Shown here one piece after another: positions 1 to 5,208 of a stretch of 7,325 bases of DNA (positions are counted from its first letter, which is position 1; each line of letters begins with the position of its first letter). This DNA is from Candidatus Uhrbacteria bacterium (GTDB taxonomy: Bacteria > Patescibacteriota > Patescibacteriia > UBA9934 > UBA10169): the NCBI GenBank assembly GCA_003505155.1, contig DNYJ01000038.1, positions 51,395-58,719 of the forward strand, read 5' to 3'. The translations under genes and the position numbers were made by a program. The notes under the pieces are model-generated. The model did not search any database, was not told the DNA's origin, and was given only the letters and a program-made list of their open reading frames with translations.

Positions 1-121
1 TCGCGCTCAAAGGAGAGACGGCGCTCACCGTCGGGCCGTCGGTGTCGTGATAAGAAGCGTTGGCAACGGGAACGATTGCGAAGATCAGCGCAAACAGGAG
101 AAAAGAGATGAGAGATCGCAT
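1..121 (-). CDS. Secreted protein of unknown function, N-terminal part only
   Basis: Reading down from the ATG at 121-119 gives 40 codons without a stop before the window edge, so this is the 5' end of a gene. The first ~22 residues form a classic Sec signal peptide: Met-Arg start, a hydrophobic core (LISFLLFALIFAIVPV) and an A-N-A signal peptidase I site, with cleavage expected before SYHDTDG. The mature start continues DGPTVSAVSPLSA, which resembles the opening of Ig-like or other beta-rich surface domains, but too little is present to name a family. There is no clear Shine-Dalgarno sequence ahead of the ATG (it is preceded by tttaacctctccct). A strong extended -10 promoter lies just upstream (150-158), giving a leader of about 20 nt. 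The protein is probably exported or surface-anchored. The signal peptide is directly visible; any function is unknown. Confidence 0.75.
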   Translation of the reverse strand, partial: MRSLISFLLFALIFAIVPVANASYHDTDGPTVSAVSPLSA

Positions 122-149
122 AGGGAGAGGTTAAAGAATTCTTGACAAG

Positions 150-158
150 ATTATACCA
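150..158 (-). promoter_or_regulatory. Extended -10 promoter of the secreted-protein gene
   Basis: On the minus strand the sequence TGGTATAAT (158 to 150) is a perfect -10 hexamer with the TGn extension. There is no good -35 hexamer 16-18 bp upstream, which is common when the extended -10 is present. Transcription would start near 142-143, about 20 nt before the ATG at 121. It partly overlaps the divergent region that drives the tRNA-Gln unit. Confidence 0.6.
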
Positions 159-164
159 TCTCTC

Positions 165-193
165 TTGAAAAGAGCCTTCCCTCATGCTATTCT
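165..193 (+). promoter_or_regulatory. Promoter of the GIY-YIG/tRNA-Gln unit
   Basis: A -35 TTGAAA (165-170), a 17-bp spacer and an extended -10 TGC-TATTCT (185-193) predict a start near 200. That is only a few bases before the detached tRNA-Gln 5' fragment at 205. This is the spacing expected for a tRNA promoter, so it was probably the original tRNA-Gln promoter. It would now transcribe the GIY-YIG gene and the intact tRNA as one RNA. Confidence 0.5.
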
Positions 194-203
194 CACGCCC
201 GCG

Positions 204-225
204 ATCCCGGATCGTCTAAAGGCAG
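204..225 (+). repeat. Detached copy of the 5' end of tRNA-Gln
   Basis: These 22 nt are identical to 516-537, i.e. one base before plus nucleotides 1-21 of the tRNA-Gln gene (acceptor 5' strand, D-stem 5' strand and D-loop). Identity stops abruptly at 226. The copy sits directly downstream of a tRNA-style promoter, while the complete tRNA lies 312 bp further on. I read it as the left half of a tRNA gene split by insertion of the GIY-YIG cassette, whose right end restored an intact tRNA. It cannot fold as a tRNA by itself. Confidence 0.85.
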
Positions 226-255
226 TCCGGCGGAGCCGGATCCGGCTTTGCCGGA
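226..255 (+). repeat. GC-rich 30-nt hairpin ahead of the GIY-YIG gene
   Basis: The stretch pairs end to end around a centre at 240/241: 15 pairs, two of them G-U in RNA. It can alternatively form two 5-bp mini-hairpins, CCGGC-gga-GCCGG and CCGGC-ttt-GCCGG. It begins exactly where identity to the tRNA ends, so it marks the inner left edge of the presumed cassette. Its 3' end overlaps the GGAG (253-256) that serves as ribosome binding site for the ATG at 266, so folding could mask translation. That regulatory role is inference. Confidence 0.7.
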
Positions 256-265
256 GACACCACCT

Positions 266-511
266 ATGTATCTTATCTACATACTTGAAAGTGTCTTATC
301 TGGCCGGTGGTACATCGGAAGCACAGAAGATGTTGAATCTCGGTTAGCAACGCATAATGCCGGTCGAGTTCGATCATCGAAACCGTATATTCCTTATAAA
401 GTTGTCTATACGGAGTCCTTTCAAACTCGTTCGGAGGCTGTACGTCGGGAACGAGAAATTAAACGTTCTGGAGTCATTCGAAAGGAGATCAGAACGAAGC
501 TCGGAACGTAA
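266..511 (+). CDS. Small GIY-YIG domain nuclease (UPF0213/YhbQ-like)
   Basis: The gene encodes 81 residues that are essentially one GIY-YIG domain. The first motif is YLIYIL (residues 2-7) and the second is WYIGST (15-20). The conserved Arg follows in ESRLATHN (R26, with H30-N31 behind it), and the catalytic Glu is probably E62 in SEAVRREREIK. Family members are single-domain putative endonucleases about 80-100 residues long, so the length is normal. I chose the ATG at 266 because GGAG (253-256) lies 9 nt upstream and the family starts right at the Y-x-x-Y-I-L strand; an in-frame TTG at 248 would begin inside the hairpin. The gene ends 5 nt before the mature tRNA-Gln, so RNase P cleavage would trim its mRNA just past the stop codon. 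Together with the flanking tRNA repeats, it looks like the mobile passenger of a tRNA-targeted cassette. The domain is clear; its DNA target and mobility are inferred. Confidence 0.9.
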   Translation: MYLIYILESVLSGRWYIGSTEDVESRLATHNAGRVRSSKPYIPYKVVYTESFQTRSEAVRREREIKRSGVIRKEIRTKLGT

Positions 512-516
512 TATAA

Positions 517-590
517 TCCCGGATCGTCTAAAGGCAGGACACCAGGTTTTGGTCCTGGGTATCGGGGTTCGAATCCCTGTCCGGGAACCA
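517..590 (+). tRNA. tRNA-Gln (anticodon TTG)
   Basis: A complete 74-nt cloverleaf. The acceptor stem TCCCGGA (517-523) pairs with TCCGGGA (580-586). The anticodon stem is CCAGG/CCTGG with loop TTTTGGT, giving anticodon TTG at 549-551. The T-arm is CGGGG-TTCGAAT-CCCTG, followed by discriminator A and an encoded CCA at 588-590. The 5' 21 nt are duplicated at 205-225. It probably depends on the promoter at 165-193 by transcription through the GIY-YIG gene, because no separate promoter fits the 5-nt gap after that gene. Confidence 0.97.
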
Positions 591-622
591 AAAAATCTTC
601 CAGATTGTCTGGAAGATTTTTT
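591..622 (+). terminator. Intrinsic terminator after tRNA-Gln (likely bidirectional)
   Basis: A 9-bp stem, TCTTCCAGA (596-604) with TCTGGAAGA (608-616), and a 3-nt loop are followed by six T (617-622). The A-run at 591-595 provides a U-tract on the other strand, so it may also stop ftsX transcripts arriving from the right. Confidence 0.9.
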
Positions 623-649
623 GTTACCGTGGGTCATACCATATTATTT

Positions 650-700
650 GTGTCAGGCCGTGAATGGGGAATTTCAAATTCCCCATTCACGGCCTGACAC
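650..700. repeat. 51-nt palindrome with 25-bp perfect arms (REP/MITE-like)
   Basis: The arm 650-674 is the exact reverse complement of 676-700, with a single C at the centre. The outer ends read GTGTCAGGC...GCCTGACAC. Neither strand has a T-run after the stem, so it is not a standard intrinsic terminator. It sits between two convergent units, the tRNA-Gln terminator and the ftsX stop. Such long hairpins with GTGTCAGG-type ends resemble REP elements or non-autonomous IS200/IS605-family derivatives. That assignment is inference and no transposase is nearby. Confidence 0.8.
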
Positions 701-707
701 CATTATG

Positions 708-1616
708 CTAAACCTTCAAATACCGCCGCATGGCAAGCGAGGCGGAGAGGATGTTGACGACGGCGAGGATAAGAAATTCAAGACCGAAGATGAGAAGGCC
801 GTTTGCGAGGTAGAAATCAAGGACGCCGGCGTTCGCTGGATAGAAGAAGGTGTCAGCATAACGTTCGAGAGAGACGAGCACGGGATACGCGATGCCCGCG
901 GTGATAAACGTCGCCACCAAGCTGTAGATCACGGCTTCGAGCCAGAAGGGCGTGCGAATAAACGCGCTCGACGCTCCCACAAGACGCATAATGGAAATTT
1001 CCTCGCGATAAATATAGATGGCCACGCGCACGGTGTTGATGACAATGAGAATGGAGATGAAAAGAAAGACGGCGGCGAGCACGGCGCCAAGCCAGCGAAC
1101 CGACTGCGTGACACGGCTGATGGAACCGATGACCTCCTCGTAGTCCTCAAAGTCTTTCTGTTCGATGAATTCTGCAAAGGAAGGATTCTCGAGCGCGGAA
1201 AGGATCGTCGGAAAATCGGACGCGTCGCGCGCGCTGACGACAAGGGAGTAACTGAACGGATTTTCTCCCACCTCGTCGAGAGCAGAAAGGATGGCTTCAT
1301 CATCTTCATGGCGTGCGCGAAACCGTGCGAGCGCTTCTTCCGGAGCGATGCGCACCGCGTCGCGCACCTGCGAAAGTCCGATGAGCGACGCCTGCGCGCC
1401 GGCAACGAGATCCGGATTTGTTCCATCCTTGAAATACACCGTCACGTCAATGCGTTCCTCCACCGACTCCACGGCCGTATTCGCCAAGACATTGAGCGTA
1501 AGGAGGATATTGACCGTCAGAAGCGTCATCACGAGCATGGACACCGTAATGACAGAAAGCCAAACGTTGCGGGCGATATTCTGAAATGCGAATTTTATGA
1601 TGCGGATCAAAGTCAT
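708..1616 (-). CDS. ftsX: Cell division ABC transporter permease FtsX
   Basis: The 302-residue product has the FtsX layout. A short cytoplasmic start is followed by TM1 at about residues 20-45, a large extracytoplasmic domain (~46-172), TM2 at ~174-203, the cytoplasmic signature EEISIMRLVGAS (205-216), TM3 at ~224-250 and TM4 at ~272-294. The length is normal for the family. FtsX is the membrane partner of FtsE; the complex sits at the division septum and activates peptidoglycan hydrolases through its outer loop. The start ATG (1616) lies 15 nt after the ftsE stop, so the two genes form one transcript. The ribosome binding site is weak. GC content is ~57% in a sample of this gene, visibly higher than in the R-M genes to the right. 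The 3' end is followed by the palindrome at 650-700 and the terminator at 591-622. Confidence 0.95.
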   Translation of the reverse strand: MTLIRIIKFAFQNIARNVWLSVITVSMLVMTLLTVNILLTLNVLANTAVESVEERIDVTVYFKDGTNPDLVAGAQASLIGLSQVRDAVRIAPEEALARFRARHEDDEAILSALDEVGENPFSYSLVVSARDASDFPTILSALENPSFAEFIEQKDFEDYEEVIGSISRVTQSVRWLGAVLAAVFLFISILIVINTVRVAIYIYREEISIMRLVGASSAFIRTPFWLEAVIYSLVATFITAGIAYPVLVSLERYADTFFYPANAGVLDFYLANGLLIFGLEFLILAVVNILSASLAMRRYLKV

Positions 1617-1631
1617 AAGGAAACTTCCGAT

Positions 1632-2315
1632 TTAGGCAAGCTTGTAACGGCCGTGCTCCACGTCGGAAGCGACCTCGCCGTTTGAAAGCATCACAACGCG
1701 CTGACGCAAACCGTTCACGATCTCGCGGTTGTGCGTAACGAGAACAACGGTTGTGCCGAACGAGTTGATCTTTTTAAGAAGATCAATGATCTCGCGGGCG
1801 TTGATGGCGTCGAGATTGCCCGTCGGTTCGTCGGCCACGAGAATCTTTGGGCGATGGACGAGCGAGCGGGCGATCGCCGCGCGCTGACGTTCGCCGCCGG
1901 AGAGCTGCAGCGGGTAACGATGGAGTTTGTCGTCGAGACCCACGATGCGCAAAACCTGCGGAACAATTTCGCGGATCCGGCTCGGCCGCACGCCGGCAAC
2001 TTCGAGAGCAAACGCCGTGTTTTCAAAAACGGTTTTTTTCTGCAGAAGTTTAAAGTCTTGAAAGACCACTCCGATCTGTCGGCGCAAGAGCGGCACTTCT
2101 CGCGGACGAATGTTAGAAATATCCCAGCCGCCAATCACGATCTGACCTTTGCTCGGACGCTCCTCCGCAAAGAGAAGCTTCGCAAGCGTGGACTTCCCCG
2201 TTCCGGACTGCCCCACAATGGAAATAAACTCGCCCGGTTCCACATGCAAGTTAATACCCCGCACACCCACGATGTCGGGAGGGTAGATTTTGTGAACGTT
2301 TTTGAGTTTGATCAC
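1632..2315 (-). CDS. ftsE: Cell division ATP-binding protein FtsE
   Basis: A 227-residue ABC ATPase with every expected motif: Walker A GQSGTGKST (35-43), Q-loop Q86 in GVVFQD, signature LSGGE (138-142), Walker B ILVADE (158-163), and H-loop His195 in LVTHNR. It energises FtsX at the septum and links the complex to the FtsZ ring. Translation starts at a GTG (2315-2313), giving the usual FtsE opening MIKLKNV; an in-frame TGA lies 8 codons upstream, so a longer protein is excluded. There is no strong Shine-Dalgarno. The first 45 codons plus 11 bp upstream (2180-2326) are repeated exactly at 6954-7100. The gene itself is intact. However, its presumed native upstream region is now at 7101-7177, beyond the R-M cassette, so expression must come from read-through of mod-res or from a replacement promoter near 2340. 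Confidence 0.96.
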   Translation of the reverse strand: MIKLKNVHKIYPPDIVGVRGINLHVEPGEFISIVGQSGTGKSTLAKLLFAEERPSKGQIVIGGWDISNIRPREVPLLRRQIGVVFQDFKLLQKKTVFENTAFALEVAGVRPSRIREIVPQVLRIVGLDDKLHRYPLQLSGGERQRAAIARSLVHRPKILVADEPTGNLDAINAREIIDLLKKINSFGTTVVLVTHNREIVNGLRQRVVMLSNGEVASDVEHGRYKLA

Positions 2316-2326
2316 AGGCGAGAGAT
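2180..2326. repeat. 147-bp direct repeat, left copy (5' end of intact ftsE)
   Basis: The 147 bp are identical, base for base by eye, to 6954-7100 in the same orientation. They cover ftsE codons 1-45 and 11 bp upstream of the GTG. Outside the limits the two loci differ at once (t2179 against a6953; ttct after 2326 against gcga after 7100). Perfect identity implies a recent duplication or gene conversion. Confidence 0.97.
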
Positions 2327-2338
2327 TTCTTCGAGATC

Positions 2339-2344
2339 ATCATA
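2339..2344 (-). promoter_or_regulatory. Candidate replacement -10 for ftsE
   Basis: Minus-strand TATGAT (2344-2339) matches five of six consensus bases and would start transcription near 2332, 17 nt before the ftsE GTG. No good -35 is visible at 16-18 bp. It overlaps the end of the T-run of the possible terminator. It may be how ftsE-ftsX stay expressed after the insertion. Confidence 0.3.
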
Positions 2345-2345
2345 T

Positions 2346-2371
2346 CAAAAAACCACCGGAAGAAACAGGCG
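2346..2371 (-). terminator. Possible intrinsic terminator after res
   Basis: On the minus strand CGCCTG pairs imperfectly with CCGGTG (one mismatch, one G-T) across the loop TTTCTT. G and six T follow (2352-2347). The stem is short. If active, it would separate mod-res transcription from ftsE. Confidence 0.4.
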
Positions 2372-2514
2372 ACTTGAGATTTTTGCGTGCGCTCCACTCG
2401 CGTGCCAACTCGACGCCGCCCGTGCCTCGCGGACTCGGAGCTTCCTCCAGTGTGCACACATCCCGCCGCCTCGAAAGCAAACCAAGCGAGATAGTGAGGT
2501 GCCTCCGGCAATTC

Positions 2515-5208
2515 CTATGCCTTTACCAACTCGTGAAAACTCTCTTCAAATCGTTCTTTCAGACCCTCGTTGTAGAACGGCAATCCGATAAGTTTGAATT
2601 CCATGTTTTGCACTTTGAAATCGTTAAAGTTGAGTTTGAATTTGTCCACGATTTGAAGCAAAAACTTTTCTTTCCACCCATCACGACCTTTCGCAAACAG
2701 ACCATCCTCGTCTAAAAACTGATCGCCTTTCGGTTCAACGAAAATCTGATACAAAACTTCCTTCTTGGTCTTCCTCTCTTTTAGGAACATGACGAAGTCC
2801 GGTTCAAACGCCTGTCCATCGTCAAAGTTGAAGATTTTAAAATGTCGTTCGTTTCGGAGAACGGCAATTTGATTGTATCTTTGCTTCAGATTCTCAGCTA
2901 CCTCATCAAAAAACTTCAGAAATAATTCTTCTTCTTTCGTACCCCAGATTTCATTCTGCGCAAACCACGGCCGATCGGACAAATTCAATTCCTCCATCTC
3001 CTGTGCTCGCGGGCTATCCCCGTCAATCTGCAAGAGTTTGTCTCTAAACGCCTCCGAGATTTTGTGCGCACGAAATTCGTAAGTACCTTTATATTCGCGC
3101 TTGCGATTTTGTGCCTCCTTCGCCAACTGTTCAAGGACAAACAAGGCGAGTTCCAGCTTTTCTTTCTGCGATAGGTCTTCAATGCGATCTTTCTCACCCT
3201 GTACAACGACAGAGACGCCGTTTAGGTACTCTTTTTTGTTTATGAAATCTGAAACGGAATCAATGTTGGGGAAAAACTGCTTCAAATTTGCAAAGTAGTA
3301 GAACTCTATCCGGTTCAATGCTTCACGAATAACATTGTCGCCGATTTCAGAGAGGTTGATTTTCTTTGTTGCGATGTTACCAGGAGCGGAACGCAATTTG
3401 AGATTGGTTCCTAGCACTTCGTGCTCTTCCACAAAGCCGGTTGTGAAGTTGTAGGCGTATTCTTTGACAATCTCCGCCGTCTCTAAACTCTTCACATCCT
3501 CTCTCATGTCTGGCACTTGCTCATTCAAGAACAGGACGCCGTTCCTCCACAGCGCCGTCTCCTTGAAGGCATCTTTAACCTTGATTTCACGATTGACTTT
3601 CCTATCCGGCATGATGCCGGTCTTTTTCAAGGCAGAGGTTATTTCCGCGATATAGCGGTGATTTTGCGCGCTGTGGTAATGCAACTGCTCAATAATACGC
3701 AGTTCGTTTGCGGTGTCTTCGTCAAACTTGCGGCGATACTTGTCGCTGTTCTCGTTTGTTGCAAATGGCCAATACCGCGCGCCACGCCCAACGAGTTGCG
3801 CTTCGGCAATCGTGTAGTTGCCCGGCTTGTTCGCTTTCGCGTCGCGCGTGTTGTAGAGCCGCACGATGTCAAAGAGGTTTAGTACATCCCAGCCTTCGTT
3901 GAGCGCGTCAACGGCAAATACTGCCCGTATCGCATTGTTCTGACTTTCAAGCGAGTTTACGAGCAGTTGATTTTCCTCGTTTTGCTCTTTTGAATCTATG
4001 GAGATGCACTTTTCCTCTGAAAAATCGTTTCGCAACTCTTTGAGAAGAGATGCCGGAGCAATTTTACTTTCCTTGAAAAACGCAAACGCTTTTTGAAGGA
4101 TTGGATGATTGATTGCCTGCAATCGCTTCAGGTCTTCCACTTGCAGGTGCTGTATCTTCTCCAAAAACGCACTTTTGAATTCGCTCGACACCACGACTTC
4201 CTGCTGTGCTTTCTTCGGCGGGTTTACGCGATTCGCCTTGAACATCACTATCGGTTTGAGCGGTATCTTGTGCTTTTGGGCAACTTTCATTCGGTACTGC
4301 GAGAGTATCACCGCGACCAAAGCTCTATCCATGCGCGGCAGGTCTGCTTCAAGGATTTCTAACTCTTTTGAGAATCTATCAAGCCGATACTGCTTGAGGT
4401 CGTATTCAAAAATAATTTTGTCCGCGTATTTGGCGGCGATAGCTTGATGGTTGAGATCTATAGTAGCGGTAAACTCAAGCAAGATATTATCTTTATTGGC
4501 GTTCAGTATTCGCATCACTGTACCCTCCCACGAGCGTAGTTCTTCCTCCTCCTCTTTTTTCAAGCCTTGTATATCCGGCGCTCCACCTTCGGCAAAAAGA
4601 GCTCGCTGGTCGCTCTTCTTCAGCTTGGTAAGAGTGTTGATATGATGCCCTTCGTCGGAGAGCAGAACTATCTTTTTCTCCGCAAAATCTTCATAGGTAA
4701 TGCTGTCTTCGCGCGGACTGTTCATGCGGGAGTGAAGTCCTTGTATCGTCGTAAAGAGAATGTTGATTCCGCGCGGATCTGCCGCTTCAAAGTTATCTAC
4801 TTCCATAATCTGCACTTCCTCATTCCCAAACTTTATTTTGTCGGCAAAAAGATACTTGCTGGAAGACGGGTTCGTAAAGTTTTCTTTCGTTTTCCTGATG
4901 ATGTTCGTGCTGTTGACAAAGAAAATGAAATTCCGGTATCCCTTTTCGTACAAATACAAAATAGACGCCGCCATAATGAGCGTCTTGCCGCTTCCGGTCG
5001 CCATGTGAAAAAGCAGATGAAATGGCTTTTTCTTGTTCGGGTATTCCGTCAAGTAGTAAATCAAGCGACCGATACCCTCTCGCTGATACTCGCGCAGTTC
5101 CGCGCTCATGGTGAGGTTATCGACGAGCAAAGCAGGAACTTTTGTTTTGAAAAAATCCTTGCCTACGACATTGAGCGTGCTATCAAACTCTTGGTGAAGC
5201 ATTGTCAT
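2515..5208 (-). CDS. res: Type III restriction endonuclease subunit Res
   Basis: The 897-residue product joins a superfamily 2 helicase motor to a C-terminal nuclease. Motifs, in residues from the chosen start: Walker A MATGSGKT (69-76), motif II DEGHH (185-189), motif III FTAT (246-249), motif V VDALNEGWD (433-441) and motif VI AQLVGRGAR (470-478). The nuclease centre is PD (803-804) followed by E825-x-K827 in VEPKGDQ, a PD-(D/E)xK arrangement typical of type III Res. With Mod it forms a complex that hydrolyses ATP and cuts DNA at a distance from unmethylated sites. I chose the ATG at 5208 because GGTGA lies 5 nt ahead. Alternatives are ATG 5220, ATG 5202 and a TTG at 5265. The start overlaps the end of mod by 26 nt, indicating translational coupling. 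Length (~900-1000 is usual) and motifs suggest an active enzyme. Confidence 0.93.
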   Translation of the reverse strand: MTMLHQEFDSTLNVVGKDFFKTKVPALLVDNLTMSAELREYQREGIGRLIYYLTEYPNKKKPFHLLFHMATGSGKTLIMAASILYLYEKGYRNFIFFVNSTNIIRKTKENFTNPSSSKYLFADKIKFGNEEVQIMEVDNFEAADPRGINILFTTIQGLHSRMNSPREDSITYEDFAEKKIVLLSDEGHHINTLTKLKKSDQRALFAEGGAPDIQGLKKEEEEELRSWEGTVMRILNANKDNILLEFTATIDLNHQAIAAKYADKIIFEYDLKQYRLDRFSKELEILEADLPRMDRALVAVILSQYRMKVAQKHKIPLKPIVMFKANRVNPPKKAQQEVVVSSEFKSAFLEKIQHLQVEDLKRLQAINHPILQKAFAFFKESKIAPASLLKELRNDFSEEKCISIDSKEQNEENQLLVNSLESQNNAIRAVFAVDALNEGWDVLNLFDIVRLYNTRDAKANKPGNYTIAEAQLVGRGARYWPFATNENSDKYRRKFDEDTANELRIIEQLHYHSAQNHRYIAEITSALKKTGIMPDRKVNREIKVKDAFKETALWRNGVLFLNEQVPDMREDVKSLETAEIVKEYAYNFTTGFVEEHEVLGTNLKLRSAPGNIATKKINLSEIGDNVIREALNRIEFYYFANLKQFFPNIDSVSDFINKKEYLNGVSVVVQGEKDRIEDLSQKEKLELALFVLEQLAKEAQNRKREYKGTYEFRAHKISEAFRDKLLQIDGDSPRAQEMEELNLSDRPWFAQNEIWGTKEEELFLKFFDEVAENLKQRYNQIAVLRNERHFKIFNFDDGQAFEPDFVMFLKERKTKKEVLYQIFVEPKGDQFLDEDGLFAKGRDGWKEKFLLQIVDKFKLNFNDFKVQNMEFKLIGLPFYNEGLKERFEESFHELVKA

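Larger units (their letters stand above)
2327..2514 (-). other. GC-rich non-coding segment between res and ftsE
   Basis: No convincing gene lies here. The part at 2401-2460 is ~68% GC by hand count, well above both res and ftsX. On the minus strand it shows several small stems: a 5-bp hairpin TCTCG/CGAGG, the hairpin GGAG-GAAG-CTCC, and the palindrome GTGTGCACAC (2452-2461). It ends at a possible terminator (2346-2371). It could be a small structured RNA, a fragment of one, or the trailing end of the cassette. Short open frames overlap it but have no family resemblance that I can defend. Confidence 0.4.

Noticed and set aside
142..147. Perfect TTGACA on the plus strand
   Set aside because: No -10-like hexamer lies 16-18 bp downstream; the TTGAAA/TATTCT pair at 165-193 is better spaced and placed for the tRNA unit.
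512..517. Perfect TATAAT just ahead of tRNA-Gln
   Set aside because: As a -10 it would start transcription inside the tRNA (about 524), so it cannot make a full tRNA. It is made up of the end of the GIY-YIG stop region and the first tRNA base.
357..1685. 442-codon open frame on the plus strand over ftsX
   Set aside because: It is antisense to ftsX and crosses the tRNA-Gln gene, its terminator and the palindrome. Its product is a low-complexity charged sequence with no domain, produced by the GC-rich codon use of ftsX.
2396..2456. Possible RNase P RNA (rnpB) remnant on the minus strand
   Set aside because: GAGGAAGCTCCG and GAGCGCAC recall conserved rnpB blocks, but they are too close together, the match is inexact, and the conserved 3' half is absent. 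A covariance model search would settle it.
2251..2511. 86-codon minus-strand frame overlapping the ftsE start
   Set aside because: It reads through the GC-rich segment and into ftsE out of frame, with no recognisable domain. Its open length is expected from composition.
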